A stretch of DNA of 37,067 bases from CAYSGL01 sp964520985 (GCA_964520985.1 CAZFPB010000012.1:1-37067); one strand, 5' to 3'; shown: positions 6,045-12,086, counted from the stretch's first letter. Translations and numbers: made by a program. The notes: generated by a model not told the origin, from the sequence alone.

Positions 6045-6494
6045 GTGAACGGTCTTAGCGCCCTGATCCAAGGGGCCAACAAAGAGAAGTGGTCGAGTAG
6101 GCAGATTGCCGCTCGCGCCGCGGAGCTTGGGCATCCTGTCGGCCACGCCACGATTGCCAACTACATCGCCGGCCGAGTGCCCAAGCGGCCATCCGAGGAT
6201 GTACTCAAGGCACTGGCCGCAGTCTTCAAGATTCGACTGTCCAGGGTGCGCGAAGCCGCAGACCTTTCATCTTCCGTGACAGACATCAGTCTCCCGCCCG
6301 AAGCGGCTCGGCTAACACCTCGCCAGTGGTCAGCGGTTCGCGAAATCATCATGTCTATGGTCAGTCCGGGCGACGAGGGTTCGCTGCCCAACGTCACCCC
6401 GATCCGACCTGCGCCATCGGGCGGAAGCCAGGAACGCAACGAAGAAGCGGCCGCTTTCGAGGGCGCCATTGAACCGCCCGACGATTTCGGCTAA
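6045..6494 (+). CDS. Immunity repressor-like HTH protein
   Basis: A 149-residue protein, first plus-strand gene of the lysogeny module. It starts at GTG 6045 with AAGGA 11 bases upstream. The N-terminal 65 residues hold an HTH domain: WSSRQIAARAAELG, then HATIANYIAGR and SEDVLKALAAVFKI. After residue 95 there is a helix RQWSAVREIIMSMV and a disordered, acidic, proline-rich tail. There is no S24 (LexA-type) peptidase Ser/Lys dyad, so self-cleavage is not expected. Removal by the neighbouring ImmA-like peptidase is a reasonable model. Its likely operators are O1 and O2. Confidence 0.75.
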   Translation: MNGLSALIQGANKEKWSSRQIAARAAELGHPVGHATIANYIAGRVPKRPSEDVLKALAAVFKIRLSRVREAADLSSSVTDISLPPEAARLTPRQWSAVREIIMSMVSPGDEGSLPNVTPIRPAPSGGSQERNEEAAAFEGAIEPPDDFG

Positions 6495-6640
6495 GTTCAA
6501 AATGTCCGTTTCGGGACTGGCGCCTCTAGTATGCCAAGCCCTCATCGGACCAGTCGCCGGGGACTGTCGGACCATCTTTCTAAACTCGGTCACTTACCGG
6601 TTCTGCTCTCCAGGCCGGGTCGATTCGGGGGGCCGCCGCC
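6495..6640 (+). promoter_or_regulatory. Non-coding gap between repressor and ImmA-like gene
   Basis: 146 bases with no convincing frame. TAGTAT at about 6530-6535 fits the actinobacterial TANNNT -10 pattern, with GTCCGT 17 bases upstream as a poor -35. It could be a separate promoter for the peptidase gene. A G-rich run just before 6641 may serve as ribosome binding site for the TTG start. Confidence 0.3.
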
Positions 6641-7075
6641 TTGAGGAATACCTACAGTCCGTGGGAAGAGTTAGCGTCACTGCCGCACATTGAGTTGCGG
6701 CACGAGCACATCGGTTTCGGACGGCTGGGGGAGTACATCCACCATCAGTCGCTCATCCGACTCGAACCCTCCATGCCTCGCCGGCAGGCGCGGGCGGTCC
6801 TGTGTCACGAGCTTCAGCACGTTCGATACGCGGACGTGAACACGTTCTGCGACTCAATCAACCGCTGGCAGGAGATGCGGGCTGATGCTGGCGCAGCACG
6901 ACTGTTGATTGACATTCACGACTTGGCCGATGCGCTGCTCATTCACGACCAGAACATCCCGGCCGCGGCACAGTCGCTAAGGGTCTCGGTGCATTGCCTT
7001 GAAGTCAGGCTGAGGCGGCTTCACCCGACAGAAAGGCACCTGCTGACCCGGCACCTCCAGCAGCCCTGGGAGTAG
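6641..7075 (+). CDS. ImmA/IrrE-family zinc metallopeptidase
   Basis: A 144-residue protein with the HELQH zinc site (56-60, preceded by ARAVLC and followed by VRYAD) and a likely third ligand in WQEMRADAGAARLLI (E78). This is the ImmA/IrrE layout. Members known in Bacillus ICEBs1 and Deinococcus cleave an HTH repressor to start induction. It sits just downstream of the repressor on the same strand, matching that role. The start is TTG (RNTYSPWEEL), the only plausible start giving a full domain. It ends three bases from the converging integrase gene. Confidence 0.85.
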   Translation: MRNTYSPWEELASLPHIELRHEHIGFGRLGEYIHHQSLIRLEPSMPRRQARAVLCHELQHVRYADVNTFCDSINRWQEMRADAGAARLLIDIHDLADALLIHDQNIPAAAQSLRVSVHCLEVRLRRLHPTERHLLTRHLQQPWE

Positions 7076-7078
7076 GCG

Positions 7079-8242
7079 TCAGGACCCGCCTGGTAGCGCC
7101 CTGATGGCTGTGCGCTCGAAGGCCATCGAAGCTGCGAGGCCGGCTTGCTGGACCAAGTCCGGCATGAGGTGACCGTAGGTGCCGACAGTGGTGTTGATGT
7201 GCTTGTGGCCGAGCCGAGCCTGCACGACGTGGATGGGCACGCCCTGTGCGAGTAGCCATGAAGCGTGGCTGTGCCTGGCGTCGTGGATTCGGGGTCTTGG
7301 CTTCAGCCCGGCTGCGATGCAGGCGGGCTTCCAGATGCGATTGTAGAAGTTGTTGTGCCGGACCACCAGGCCGGATGGTGTTGTGAACAGCCACTCACCT
7401 CCGGGTCGATCGAGGAGGTGCTGGACGGCGCCCACCATCTCGAGCGGCAGGGCGATGGTTCGACGTGATTCCGGGGTCTTTGGCGGGCCGACCTTGAAGC
7501 CGGTCGCCGGCTTCGTCTGCCGCTTCCACGCTCGGGTCACGCGCAGGGTGTTGTGGTCCGTGTTGATGTCGCGGACCTGGAGGGCGGTCGCTTCGGACCA
7601 TCTGAGGCCGGTGCCGAACAAGGTGACAACGAGGGGCTTGTAGTGCTCGGGGGTAGCCAGGTAGAGCGCGTCGAACTCCCCGTAGTCGAGGAACCGCATC
7701 TCGTTGGACTCGTCTTCGCCAGTTCGGGGGAGTCTTGTGCCGCGGGATGGGTTGTGGGTGATGAATCGCTTGCGGATGCCGGTCTCCAGAACGGCCGAGA
7801 GGAGGCTGTGAGCGTTCTTGATGGTCTTGGGTGCCGCATTGCCGTCCAGGGCGTTCACGAAGCGGGCGACGTCAGTGTCCTCGACCTCGTCTACCCGAAG
7901 CGCACCGAGGATGGGCAACCAGGACCGCTTGGCGACGGCCAGGTATTCATCCTTGGTCGCTCCCTCGATCCCGGTTAGCTCTTCGATGTGGGTGGCAAGC
8001 AGCTCGGCCATCGTCGGCACGTAGTCGGTGCTGCGCCTGTCCTCGCGCGCCCGAAGTGCGATTGCGCGGATTGGACCGATGGCGGGGTCCATTACTCGCG
8101 CCTTGAAGACGATGGCCGCGGGTTCTGAGTCGAAGGTCTCTGTCGTCTGCTTGCCGCCGGCGTCCCGGACCCGGACCTGCCAGGACGTGCCGCCGTCCGC
8201 GCGTTTGCGCGAGGTGATCTTCGGATTCAGCGGGCGCCCCAT
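7079..8242 (-). CDS. int: Tyrosine-family integrase
   Basis: A 387-residue site-specific recombinase for integration at attP/attB. It has an N-terminal arm-binding region (SRKRADGGTSWQVRVRD), a SAM-like core-binding domain (about 75-155), and a C-terminal catalytic domain. Catalytic residues visible: R214 in GTGLRWSEA, H320 and R323 in IHDARHSHASW, H346 in LGHKHINTT, and nucleophile Y356 in GTYGHLM. Start MGRPLNPKI (8242) is preferred because the family begins close to this segment; a start at 8296 is possible. The gene converges on the ImmA-like gene with a three-base gap, so attP must lie on its 5' side. Confidence 0.92.
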   Translation of the reverse strand: MGRPLNPKITSRKRADGGTSWQVRVRDAGGKQTTETFDSEPAAIVFKARVMDPAIGPIRAIALRAREDRRSTDYVPTMAELLATHIEELTGIEGATKDEYLAVAKRSWLPILGALRVDEVEDTDVARFVNALDGNAAPKTIKNAHSLLSAVLETGIRKRFITHNPSRGTRLPRTGEDESNEMRFLDYGEFDALYLATPEHYKPLVVTLFGTGLRWSEATALQVRDINTDHNTLRVTRAWKRQTKPATGFKVGPPKTPESRRTIALPLEMVGAVQHLLDRPGGEWLFTTPSGLVVRHNNFYNRIWKPACIAAGLKPRPRIHDARHSHASWLLAQGVPIHVVQARLGHKHINTTVGTYGHLMPDLVQQAGLAASMAFERTAIRALPGGS

Positions 8243-8305
8243 AGTCCCAATAGTACGCCTGAAGGGTCCCGGGATTTGTGCGCAGGAATGTGACAACGGA
8301 AAACG

Positions 8306-8351
8306 AATGCACCCCCTCCGACCTATTCCCGCAGGTCAGAGGGGGTGCATT
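8306..8351 (-). terminator. Strong 18-bp hairpin upstream of integrase
   Basis: AATGCACCCCCTCCGACC pairs with its mirror over a 10-base loop, with one mismatch. On the minus strand the stem is followed by CGTTTTCC, a short T run, so it may stop transcription coming from the small genes before it enters the integrase. On the plus strand no T run follows. It lies just beside the putative attP and could also be part of the recombination structure. Confidence 0.6.
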
Positions 8352-8352
8352 T

Positions 8353-8390
8353 CAGGGTGAGTAACGGGACTTGAAAACTTCACTCACCCC
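8353..8390 (-). promoter_or_regulatory. attP: Candidate attP core resembling the 3' end of tRNA-His
   Basis: On the minus strand, 8375 to 8355 reads as a tRNA 3' part: T-loop TTCAAGT, T-stem strand CCCGT, acceptor strand TACTCAC, then C and CC. A C at the discriminator position is the hallmark of bacterial tRNA-His. The segment GGGTGAGTGA (8389-8380) pairs with TTACTCACCC to give a ten-pair stem like the acceptor stem. Many tyrosine integrases use tRNA 3' ends, and this lies in the only sizeable gap next to int. No anticodon arm is present, so it is not a tRNA gene. Confidence 0.55.
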
Positions 8391-8565
8391 GCTTGGAGGG
8401 TCCTCGACGGGTGGATTTGAGCGTAAATCATGGGTCTCTATAGGTGTTCGTGAGCCCGCTCGGGCGGCGATATGTGTAAACGTGCACATTGCCGCGGGAG
8501 TCCGACCAACGTGCAGGTGCTTGATTCGCTAGACGGTCCCCGCGCCCACCTGAGACGCTGGGAGC
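8391..8565. other. Rest of the attP-side non-coding region
   Basis: No gene seen. Two copies of AACGTGCA (8479-8486 and 8508-8515, 29 bases apart) could be arm-type integrase sites, and a GCCCG/CGGGC inverted repeat with a two-base centre lies near 8454-8465. Together with 8243-8390 this makes the largest gene-free stretch of the window, about 323 bases. Confidence 0.35.
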
Positions 8566-8772
8566 ATGGTTGACCATCTGCTCGCCGCTTTCGGATGCTT
8601 CGTTGCTCTGGCAGTTGCAGGCTGCGGGTTCGTCATCGAGACGGACCAGAACGTCGTTGGATTCGCGCTGATCGGACTCGCCTTTGTGACCGCAGTCAGC
8701 TTGATTCTGGCCGGGATCCTGCAGGCCGGACGACCTAGCGAGCCGTCCGGACCGCCCGTCGTCTATCCCTGA
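8566..8772 (+). CDS. Small two-pass membrane protein, 68 aa
   Basis: Plus-strand frame directly beside the attP region. It has two hydrophobic helices (about 5-23, LLAAFGCFVALAVAGCGFV; about 31-51, VGFALIGLAFVTAVSLILAG) joined by the short acidic loop IETDQN, then a proline-rich tail. GGGAG precedes the ATG but very closely. Its 3' end overlaps that of the convergent DUF3263 gene by 38 bases, so only one may be expressed at a time. The membrane pattern favours a real gene. In a prophage it would lie next to the host junction, where exclusion and conversion genes occur. Confidence 0.5.
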   Translation: MVDHLLAAFGCFVALAVAGCGFVIETDQNVVGFALIGLAFVTAVSLILAGILQAGRPSEPSGPPVVYP

Positions 8773-8971
8773 GTCTCAGTAGCCGCTTGACGGTCAGTGG
8801 CGCGTAGGCGAGTGCAGCAGGCTCGCTGAGCAGCGCGTTGAGCCGCTGGTGGAAGATGGTGGGGCTGAGGTCGAACAGGTCTCGTATGGCTGCGTCTCTG
8901 GCGCCGGCGTATTTGAAGCGCATTCCGGCGAAGTCGAGCATGGCCTTGGCGTCGTCGGTGAGCTCGGTCAT
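8735..8971 (-). CDS. DUF3263 family protein
   Basis: A 78-residue protein with the complete pattern of DUF3263: LTDDAKAMLDFAGMRF at the start, YAGARDAAIRDLFDLSPTIFHQRLNALL in the middle, and LTVKRLLRLRDRRR at the end. The family is found in actinobacteria and their phages and looks like a small sigma-70-region-4 or HTH-like domain; its function is not established. Its start faces the plus-strand gene at 9068 across a 96-base divergent region. This entry is one of the best clues to an actinobacterial host. Confidence 0.8.
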   Translation of the reverse strand: MTELTDDAKAMLDFAGMRFKYAGARDAAIRDLFDLSPTIFHQRLNALLSEPAALAYAPLTVKRLLRLRDRRRAVRTAR

Positions 8972-9022
8972 GGCGCCTACCGTGCCACGAGGGTCCGACA
9001 GTCCCAGTTTCGTCGCCGGTCG

Positions 9023-9034
9023 AGAGTAGACTCT
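9023..9034 (+). promoter_or_regulatory. Small palindrome and possible -10 in a divergent region
   Basis: AGAGT-AG-ACTCT is a 12-base inverted repeat in the gap between the DUF3263 gene and the plus-strand 111-residue gene. It contains TAGACT (9027-9032), which fits a TANNNT -10 for the plus-strand gene, with its start codon 35 bases further. No strong -35 is seen. Confidence 0.35.
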
Positions 9035-9067
9035 AGGTAACCACCGACGCCCATGAAGGGGTGCGAG

Positions 9068-9403
9068 ATGACCGCAAGCAGGACCGCCCGACAGAAGCGA
9101 GCTGCCGAACAGGCTGGCCCTCTAGCGTTGGTGAAGGTCGAGGTTGGACAAAGGACCGGCGACCTCTTTTACAAGATTTTGTGCACTGAATGTAAGGACG
9201 CTCCGCTGCACATACGGTCGACCTATCGCTCGGGGCACGACAACGGATTCATCGCAGCGATGGACCGGTGGGTGTTCCACTTGAGTAAGGTGCACCCTGG
9301 CGAGCAGGCTCCATGCCTGGACTTCCTCCCCTCCGCCATCGAGCTGATGCGAGAGCGCAAACGCGCTGAGCGGGATCTGCTGAGAGGAATCTTCGCGCCG
9401 TAA
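9068..9403 (+). CDS. Hypothetical zinc-finger-like protein, 111 aa
   Basis: Plus-strand gene in the lysogeny side of the genome. Start ATG 9068 is chosen for the GAAGGGG ribosome binding site ten bases upstream; an ATG five codons earlier lacks one. The product has a basic N-terminus (SRTARQKRAAEQ), CTECKDAPLHIRSTYRSGHDNG with two cysteines, and later WVFHLSKVH, so C-x2-C plus two histidines could hold zinc. The C-terminus is a charged helix MRERKRAERDLLRGI. Unrecognised; its strand and place suggest expression from the prophage. Confidence 0.6.
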   Translation: MTASRTARQKRAAEQAGPLALVKVEVGQRTGDLFYKILCTECKDAPLHIRSTYRSGHDNGFIAAMDRWVFHLSKVHPGEQAPCLDFLPSAIELMRERKRAERDLLRGIFAP

Positions 9404-9404
9404 C

Positions 9405-9524
9405 TCAGCTCGCGAGCAGTTCTCCGCGCATCTCGAACTCGCACTCAGCAATGACGCCTTCGTCGCTGGCTAGCCACTGGTCGATGAGTGGCTGTACGGC
9501 GGCTGCGAGGGGATGGGCGGGCAT
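9405..9524 (-). CDS. Possible leaderless small protein, 39 aa
   Basis: A short frame, acidic and helical (AAAVQPLIDQWLASDEGVIAECEFEMRGELLAS), ending two bases from the stop of the convergent plus gene. There is no ribosome binding site, but a promoter-like pair (TTGATC, 17 bases, CATACT) would place the first transcribed base at or next to the ATG, as in the leaderless mRNAs common in actinobacteria. The promoter overlaps palindromic sites. Real or not is uncertain. Confidence 0.4.
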   Translation of the reverse strand: MPAHPLAAAVQPLIDQWLASDEGVIAECEFEMRGELLAS

Positions 9525-9530
9525 GGTTTG

Positions 9531-9559
9531 AGTATGCGCTTGGGTTGTGTTCGGATCAA
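9531..9559 (-). promoter_or_regulatory. Candidate promoter for the 39-aa gene
   Basis: Minus strand: TTGATC (9559-9554), 17-base spacer, CATACT (9536-9531), then six bases to the ATG at 9524. The -35 lies within the CAAGAGTCTTG palindrome at 9557-9567, so a protein bound there would occlude it. Confidence 0.4.
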
Positions 9560-9586
9560 GAGTCTTGGTGACAAAGATTCTTGATG
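9557..9586. repeat. Operator pair A with 20-base repeat shared with 32027-32046
   Basis: Two palindromic elements lie 16 bases apart centre to centre: CAAGAGTCTTG (9557-9567) and AAAGATTCTTG (9573-9583). The 20 bases 9567-9586 are identical to 32027-32046, where a second palindrome also follows. Both loci are in gene gaps with promoter-like boxes, which points to a common DNA-binding protein. Confidence 0.65.
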
Positions 9587-9625
9587 ACGACAGAGTTTGT
9601 CTAGGGGCGGGTGTATGGTCGTCCT

Positions 9626-9740
9626 GACGCCCAGCGCATCGGGGACCTTGTCTTAGCAGCAGTTTCCGCGCTGGGCGTCGCTGCGTTCTGAAACGCCAAA
9701 TGACCCCGCTGCCGAGGCAACGGGGTCATAAGGTTTTTCT
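9626..9740 (+). ncRNA. Candidate small structured RNA
   Basis: A gene-free stretch with a perfect 12-base inverted repeat, GACGCCCAGCGC (9626-9637) and GCGCTGGGCGTC (9668-9679), enclosing a 30-base loop. It is followed by an independent terminator hairpin and five T residues. A -10-like TATGGT (9614-9619) would start a transcript at 9626, the first base of the stem. No convincing -35 is seen. The T run is on the plus strand only. The alternative is that both hairpins belong to the end of the late operon. Confidence 0.45.
9700..9738 (+). terminator. Rho-independent terminator
   Basis: ATGACCCCG and CGGGGTCAT form a nine-pair stem with a 12-base loop, followed by AAGG and TTTTT on the plus strand. 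On the minus strand, where the late operon ends at 9757, the stem is followed by TTGGCGTTTC, so it may work in both directions. Confidence 0.75.
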
Positions 9741-9756
9741 CGAATGTTGGGGCGGT

Positions 9757-10014
9757 TTAGGTTTCTGCCTTCATCTCGTCAGTCAGGTCGTCGAGCACCT
9801 TCTTCACGACGTGTGCGTAGAGAACCATCGCGCCGGTTCCGTAGGCGGCGGTGAATGCGAGTCGTCCGGTGGGTGTGTTGGTTCGGAAGACGTGCCTAGT
9901 CGCGGCACAGAGACTCAACCCGCGTTTGTCGGCAGCCCAGTCGACGATGCCGAAGGTGGTCCAGAATCCGGCCCAGGCGATGGCTGCGACTTTGAGCGCG
10001 TCCTCGGTGGACAT
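9757..10014 (-). CDS. Small membrane protein ending the late operon, 85 aa
   Basis: Last gene of the late operon. It has two hydrophobic stretches (about 7-24, LKVAAIAWAGFWTTFGIV; about 50-68, GRLAFTAAYGTGAMVLYAHVV) with a basic region between (DKRGLSLCAATRHVFRT) and a charged C-terminus. Size and topology fit a second holin or antiholin, but a virion or envelope protein is equally possible. It is separated from the preceding gene by two bases. Confidence 0.65.
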   Translation of the reverse strand: MSTEDALKVAAIAWAGFWTTFGIVDWAADKRGLSLCAATRHVFRTNTPTGRLAFTAAYGTGAMVLYAHVVKKVLDDLTDEMKAET

Positions 10015-10016
10015 GG

Positions 10017-10679
10017 CTAGCTGGCTGGTGTGAACGGGGTGAGGGCTAGGGACGCGTAACTGATGTCGACCGTTTCGGTGGTGCCGGTGTCCGCGAGTGC
10101 GAAGCCAGCGGTGGCCGAGATGGTCACACCGTTGAAGACTCGGAGTGCGCCGGACACCTGGAGGGTGCGAGCGAACCCGGAGGTTGAGGCGAGGTGGAGC
10201 GGCTGGATGAGCACCTGGTCGGAGATGCCGAGTGTTGCGACCAGGTCGTCCGCGAAAGTGTCGAGGTCGATGTACATCTGCGCCATGTAGAGGCCGTCCG
10301 GGAGTTCGAGTTCGCCGCCCGGGGTGAAGCCGACCGGTGCGGTGTCCCAGATGATTCCCTCGGCGGTGCCGGAGACGTTCAGGGTGACGCCGTTGTTGAC
10401 CTCGAACACGATGGATTCGCCGTCGACCACGACCCCGCCACCTCCGCCGCCTGCTGCGATGGACGTGCCGTTCGCGTAGAACGTGCGAGTGCTCAGATAC
10501 GGACCCGAAGCGGTCTCAGCTCGCGCCACGTAGTCACCCCACGGCAGGTCGACCGTGACCTCAACAGAGTCCGCGTCGGTCTCCAGGGTGCCATCTTCAA
10601 CCTCGACGCCCGCCCTGTTAGTGATCGTGTAGTCGAGCCCAGATGCGGCCGGGTCGAACAGGAATGTGTACTCGGGCAT
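10017..10679 (-). CDS. Putative structural beta-rich protein, 220 aa
   Basis: The N-terminal 75 residues (EYTFLFDPAASGLDYTITNR, VEVTVDLPWGDYVARAET) look like a small beta-sandwich. A run of six glycines (about 77-82) links it to a C-terminal jelly-roll-like domain with DGLYMAQMYIDLDTF and VSGALRVFNGVTISATAGF. This two-domain build is common in phage decoration or tail-tip proteins. It stands after the holin, away from other tail genes, so host binding is only one option. Unrecognised family. Confidence 0.6.
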   Translation of the reverse strand: MPEYTFLFDPAASGLDYTITNRAGVEVEDGTLETDADSVEVTVDLPWGDYVARAETASGPYLSTRTFYANGTSIAAGGGGGGVVVDGESIVFEVNNGVTLNVSGTAEGIIWDTAPVGFTPGGELELPDGLYMAQMYIDLDTFADDLVATLGISDQVLIQPLHLASTSGFARTLQVSGALRVFNGVTISATAGFALADTGTTETVDISYASLALTPFTPAS

Positions 10680-10702
10680 TAGGGCTCCTTGTTGGGGGTT
10701 GG

Positions 10703-10999
10703 TCAGTGAGCGTTGATGTCGAGGTCCACGCCAAGCAGCGCGAGGATGCAGAGCGTTAGCGCGATGGCCGCGAGCAGGTACAGGAACGACCGGTCAAGGA
10801 AGCCGCCCTCGTTGCGCTTGGGCTTGGCAACCGGCGTCACAACAGAGCGGGCGACGAACGCGAGGCCGGCAGCGGTGACAGCAAGAATGGCGCCGGTCTG
10901 CTCGAGCGACAGTTGCACGCCGAACGCCAGCAAGAGTCCGAGGACGGCTTGGACGAAACCGGAGACGAGTACGGGTTCTCTGCGGATGCGGTCAAACAT
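10703..10999 (-). CDS. Holin-like membrane protein
   Basis: A 98-residue protein immediately after the endolysin. Start MFDRIRREPV is chosen for the AAGGGAG nine bases upstream. It has three hydrophobic segments: about 10-30 (VLVSGFVQAVLGLLLAFGVQL), 34-52 (QTGAILAVTAAGLAFVARS) and 72-90 (FLYLLAAIALTLCILALLG). A basic loop PVAKPKRNEGG lies between the last two. Size, helix count and position fit a phage holin forming the lytic membrane lesion. The sequence class is typical of actinophages, but holin activity is not proven by sequence. Confidence 0.7.
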   Translation of the reverse strand: MFDRIRREPVLVSGFVQAVLGLLLAFGVQLSLEQTGAILAVTAAGLAFVARSVVTPVAKPKRNEGGFLDRSFLYLLAAIALTLCILALLGVDLDINAH

Positions 11000-11001
11000 G
11001 G

Positions 11002-11595
11002 TCACGCTCCCTTGGTGACGGCGGCGAGGATGCGGGCGATTGCGGACTTGACTAGGCGAGGCTTGTCGTCGCCAGGGAATGCGACGTCGAACTTTTCCGA
11101 CCACACGGCCTTCGCGATTCGCTTGACGTCTTCTTCGCTGATTGCCATGTCTTCCTCCGGGTAGTCGAACGTGGGGATGGGTGTGGGGCGCCAGGTGTTG
11201 TCGGGCAGGTCGGTGGCGAGTCCGTTGCGGCCTGCCTTGTACGCGGCGACCTGTCGTTTGGCGCCATCGCTGGCTGCGGAGTTGCCGATGAGTACGGCGT
11301 GGATGTGCGGTCCCCAGGGGCCTTCGGATGCGGTGCGGTGCCAGGCGGCAAATCCGATTGCGCGGAGTGCGCGAACGTCACGGGCCACGGTGGGTCCTGC
11401 GCCGAAGTCGACCGCCCCACCGCCGTCGTGGGTTCCGGCGCTGGCTGAGACTTTGCCGGAGCCGCCGTTGTAGGAGCCCTGCATCACGGTCAGTTCGTAG
11501 CCGACCTCTGCCTCAGCGGCTTCGATGGCGGCGATGGTGTAGCGGTCGAACTTGTGGCCGCGCCAGGTGGTGATCTCGTAGCGGTCGTCGCTCAT
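11002..11595 (-). CDS. Endolysin with M15-type peptidase domain
   Basis: A 197-residue lysin. The catalytic part (1-125) shows the zinc layout of M15/VanY-like peptidases: SAGTHDGGGAVDFG with H56 and D63, and WGPHIHAV with H97 and H99. Such enzymes cut peptide cross-links or stem peptides in the wall. The C-terminal part after FDYPEEDM carries AISEEDVKRIAKAVWSEKF, a motif that recurs in actinophage lysins, and a final helix. No glycosidase, amidase or LysM domain is seen. It starts in a four-base overlap with the phosphodiesterase-like gene. Confidence 0.8.
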   Translation of the reverse strand: MSDDRYEITTWRGHKFDRYTIAAIEAAEAEVGYELTVMQGSYNGGSGKVSASAGTHDGGGAVDFGAGPTVARDVRALRAIGFAAWHRTASEGPWGPHIHAVLIGNSAASDGAKRQVAAYKAGRNGLATDLPDNTWRPTPIPTFDYPEEDMAISEEDVKRIAKAVWSEKFDVAFPGDDKPRLVKSAIARILAAVTKGA

Positions 11596-12086
11596 GTGAG
11601 TTCCTTCGCTCGGAAGCCGGCGCGTTGAGCGGCCTGGATGTTCTTGAGGTCGAATCCGTAGACGCGGACGTGTGCGCCGCAGTCGTCGGCGACCTTGGAG
11701 ATGTGCTCCCAGGGCCAGTCGAGCGCGAACCGAGAGTCATCCTTGGGCTCGAGGACCGCACCGATTCCCAGCCGCGCACATTCCCGGAGTAGGCGTTCGA
11801 TCGTTTGGATGCGGTAGGTGCGGGGCCAGCGGCCTGCTCGGAGTCGCGTGACCTCGAGGAGTGTCATGGTGGCGACGGTGCGATTGCGTCCGAGTTTCTT
11901 CTTCGGGTCGCGGAATCCGTCCTTGAGCAGTGGCCGGCGCCAGTGGCAGCCGACGATGCGGTTGTCTTTGGTGATGAGCATGTCGAGGTCAATCTCGGTG
12001 TATCCGCGACGTTTGGCTGTGCGGATTCCCCGGAGGCTGTTCTCGGTGTGGTACTTCTGTCCGCGGCGAACGTGAAAGACGCTCAC
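11592..12086 (-). CDS. Glycerophosphodiester phosphodiesterase-like protein
   Basis: A 164-residue protein with the GDPD signature in order: first histidine in FHVRRGQKYHTENSLRGI (H5, E15), metal ligands in YTEIDLDMLITKDNRIV (E31, D33), second histidine in GCHWRRP (H48), and LEPKDD (E113). GDPD enzymes hydrolyse glycerophosphodiesters, including teichoic-acid-like polymers. It is shorter than typical enzymes (about 230-300), missing part of the barrel C-terminus, and the usual HRG reads HVRRG. It sits between a tail/membrane gene and the endolysin, so a role in wall or membrane breakdown is likely but inferred. Confidence 0.75.
   Translation of the reverse strand: MSVFHVRRGQKYHTENSLRGIRTAKRRGYTEIDLDMLITKDNRIVGCHWRRPLLKDGFRDPKKKLGRNRTVATMTLLEVTRLRAGRWPRTYRIQTIERLLRECARLGIGAVLEPKDDSRFALDWPWEHISKVADDCGAHVRVYGFDLKNIQAAQRAGFRAKELT

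Noticed and set aside
6469..6693. Plus-strand frame between repressor and ImmA-like gene
   Set aside because: It overlaps the real peptidase gene start, has no ribosome binding site and shows no domain.
7553..7978. Plus-strand frame antisense to the integrase
   Set aside because: It lies entirely within the integrase gene on the other strand, and the integrase has all catalytic residues.
8355..8390. A complete tRNA gene at the attP site
   Set aside because: Only the 3' part and acceptor pairing are present; no D or anticodon arm exists in the 38 bases.
9122..9451. Minus-strand frame opposite the plus-strand zinc-like gene
   Set aside because: The plus-strand frame has a good ribosome binding site and a more protein-like sequence; the minus frame is serine/arginine-rich and has no start signal.
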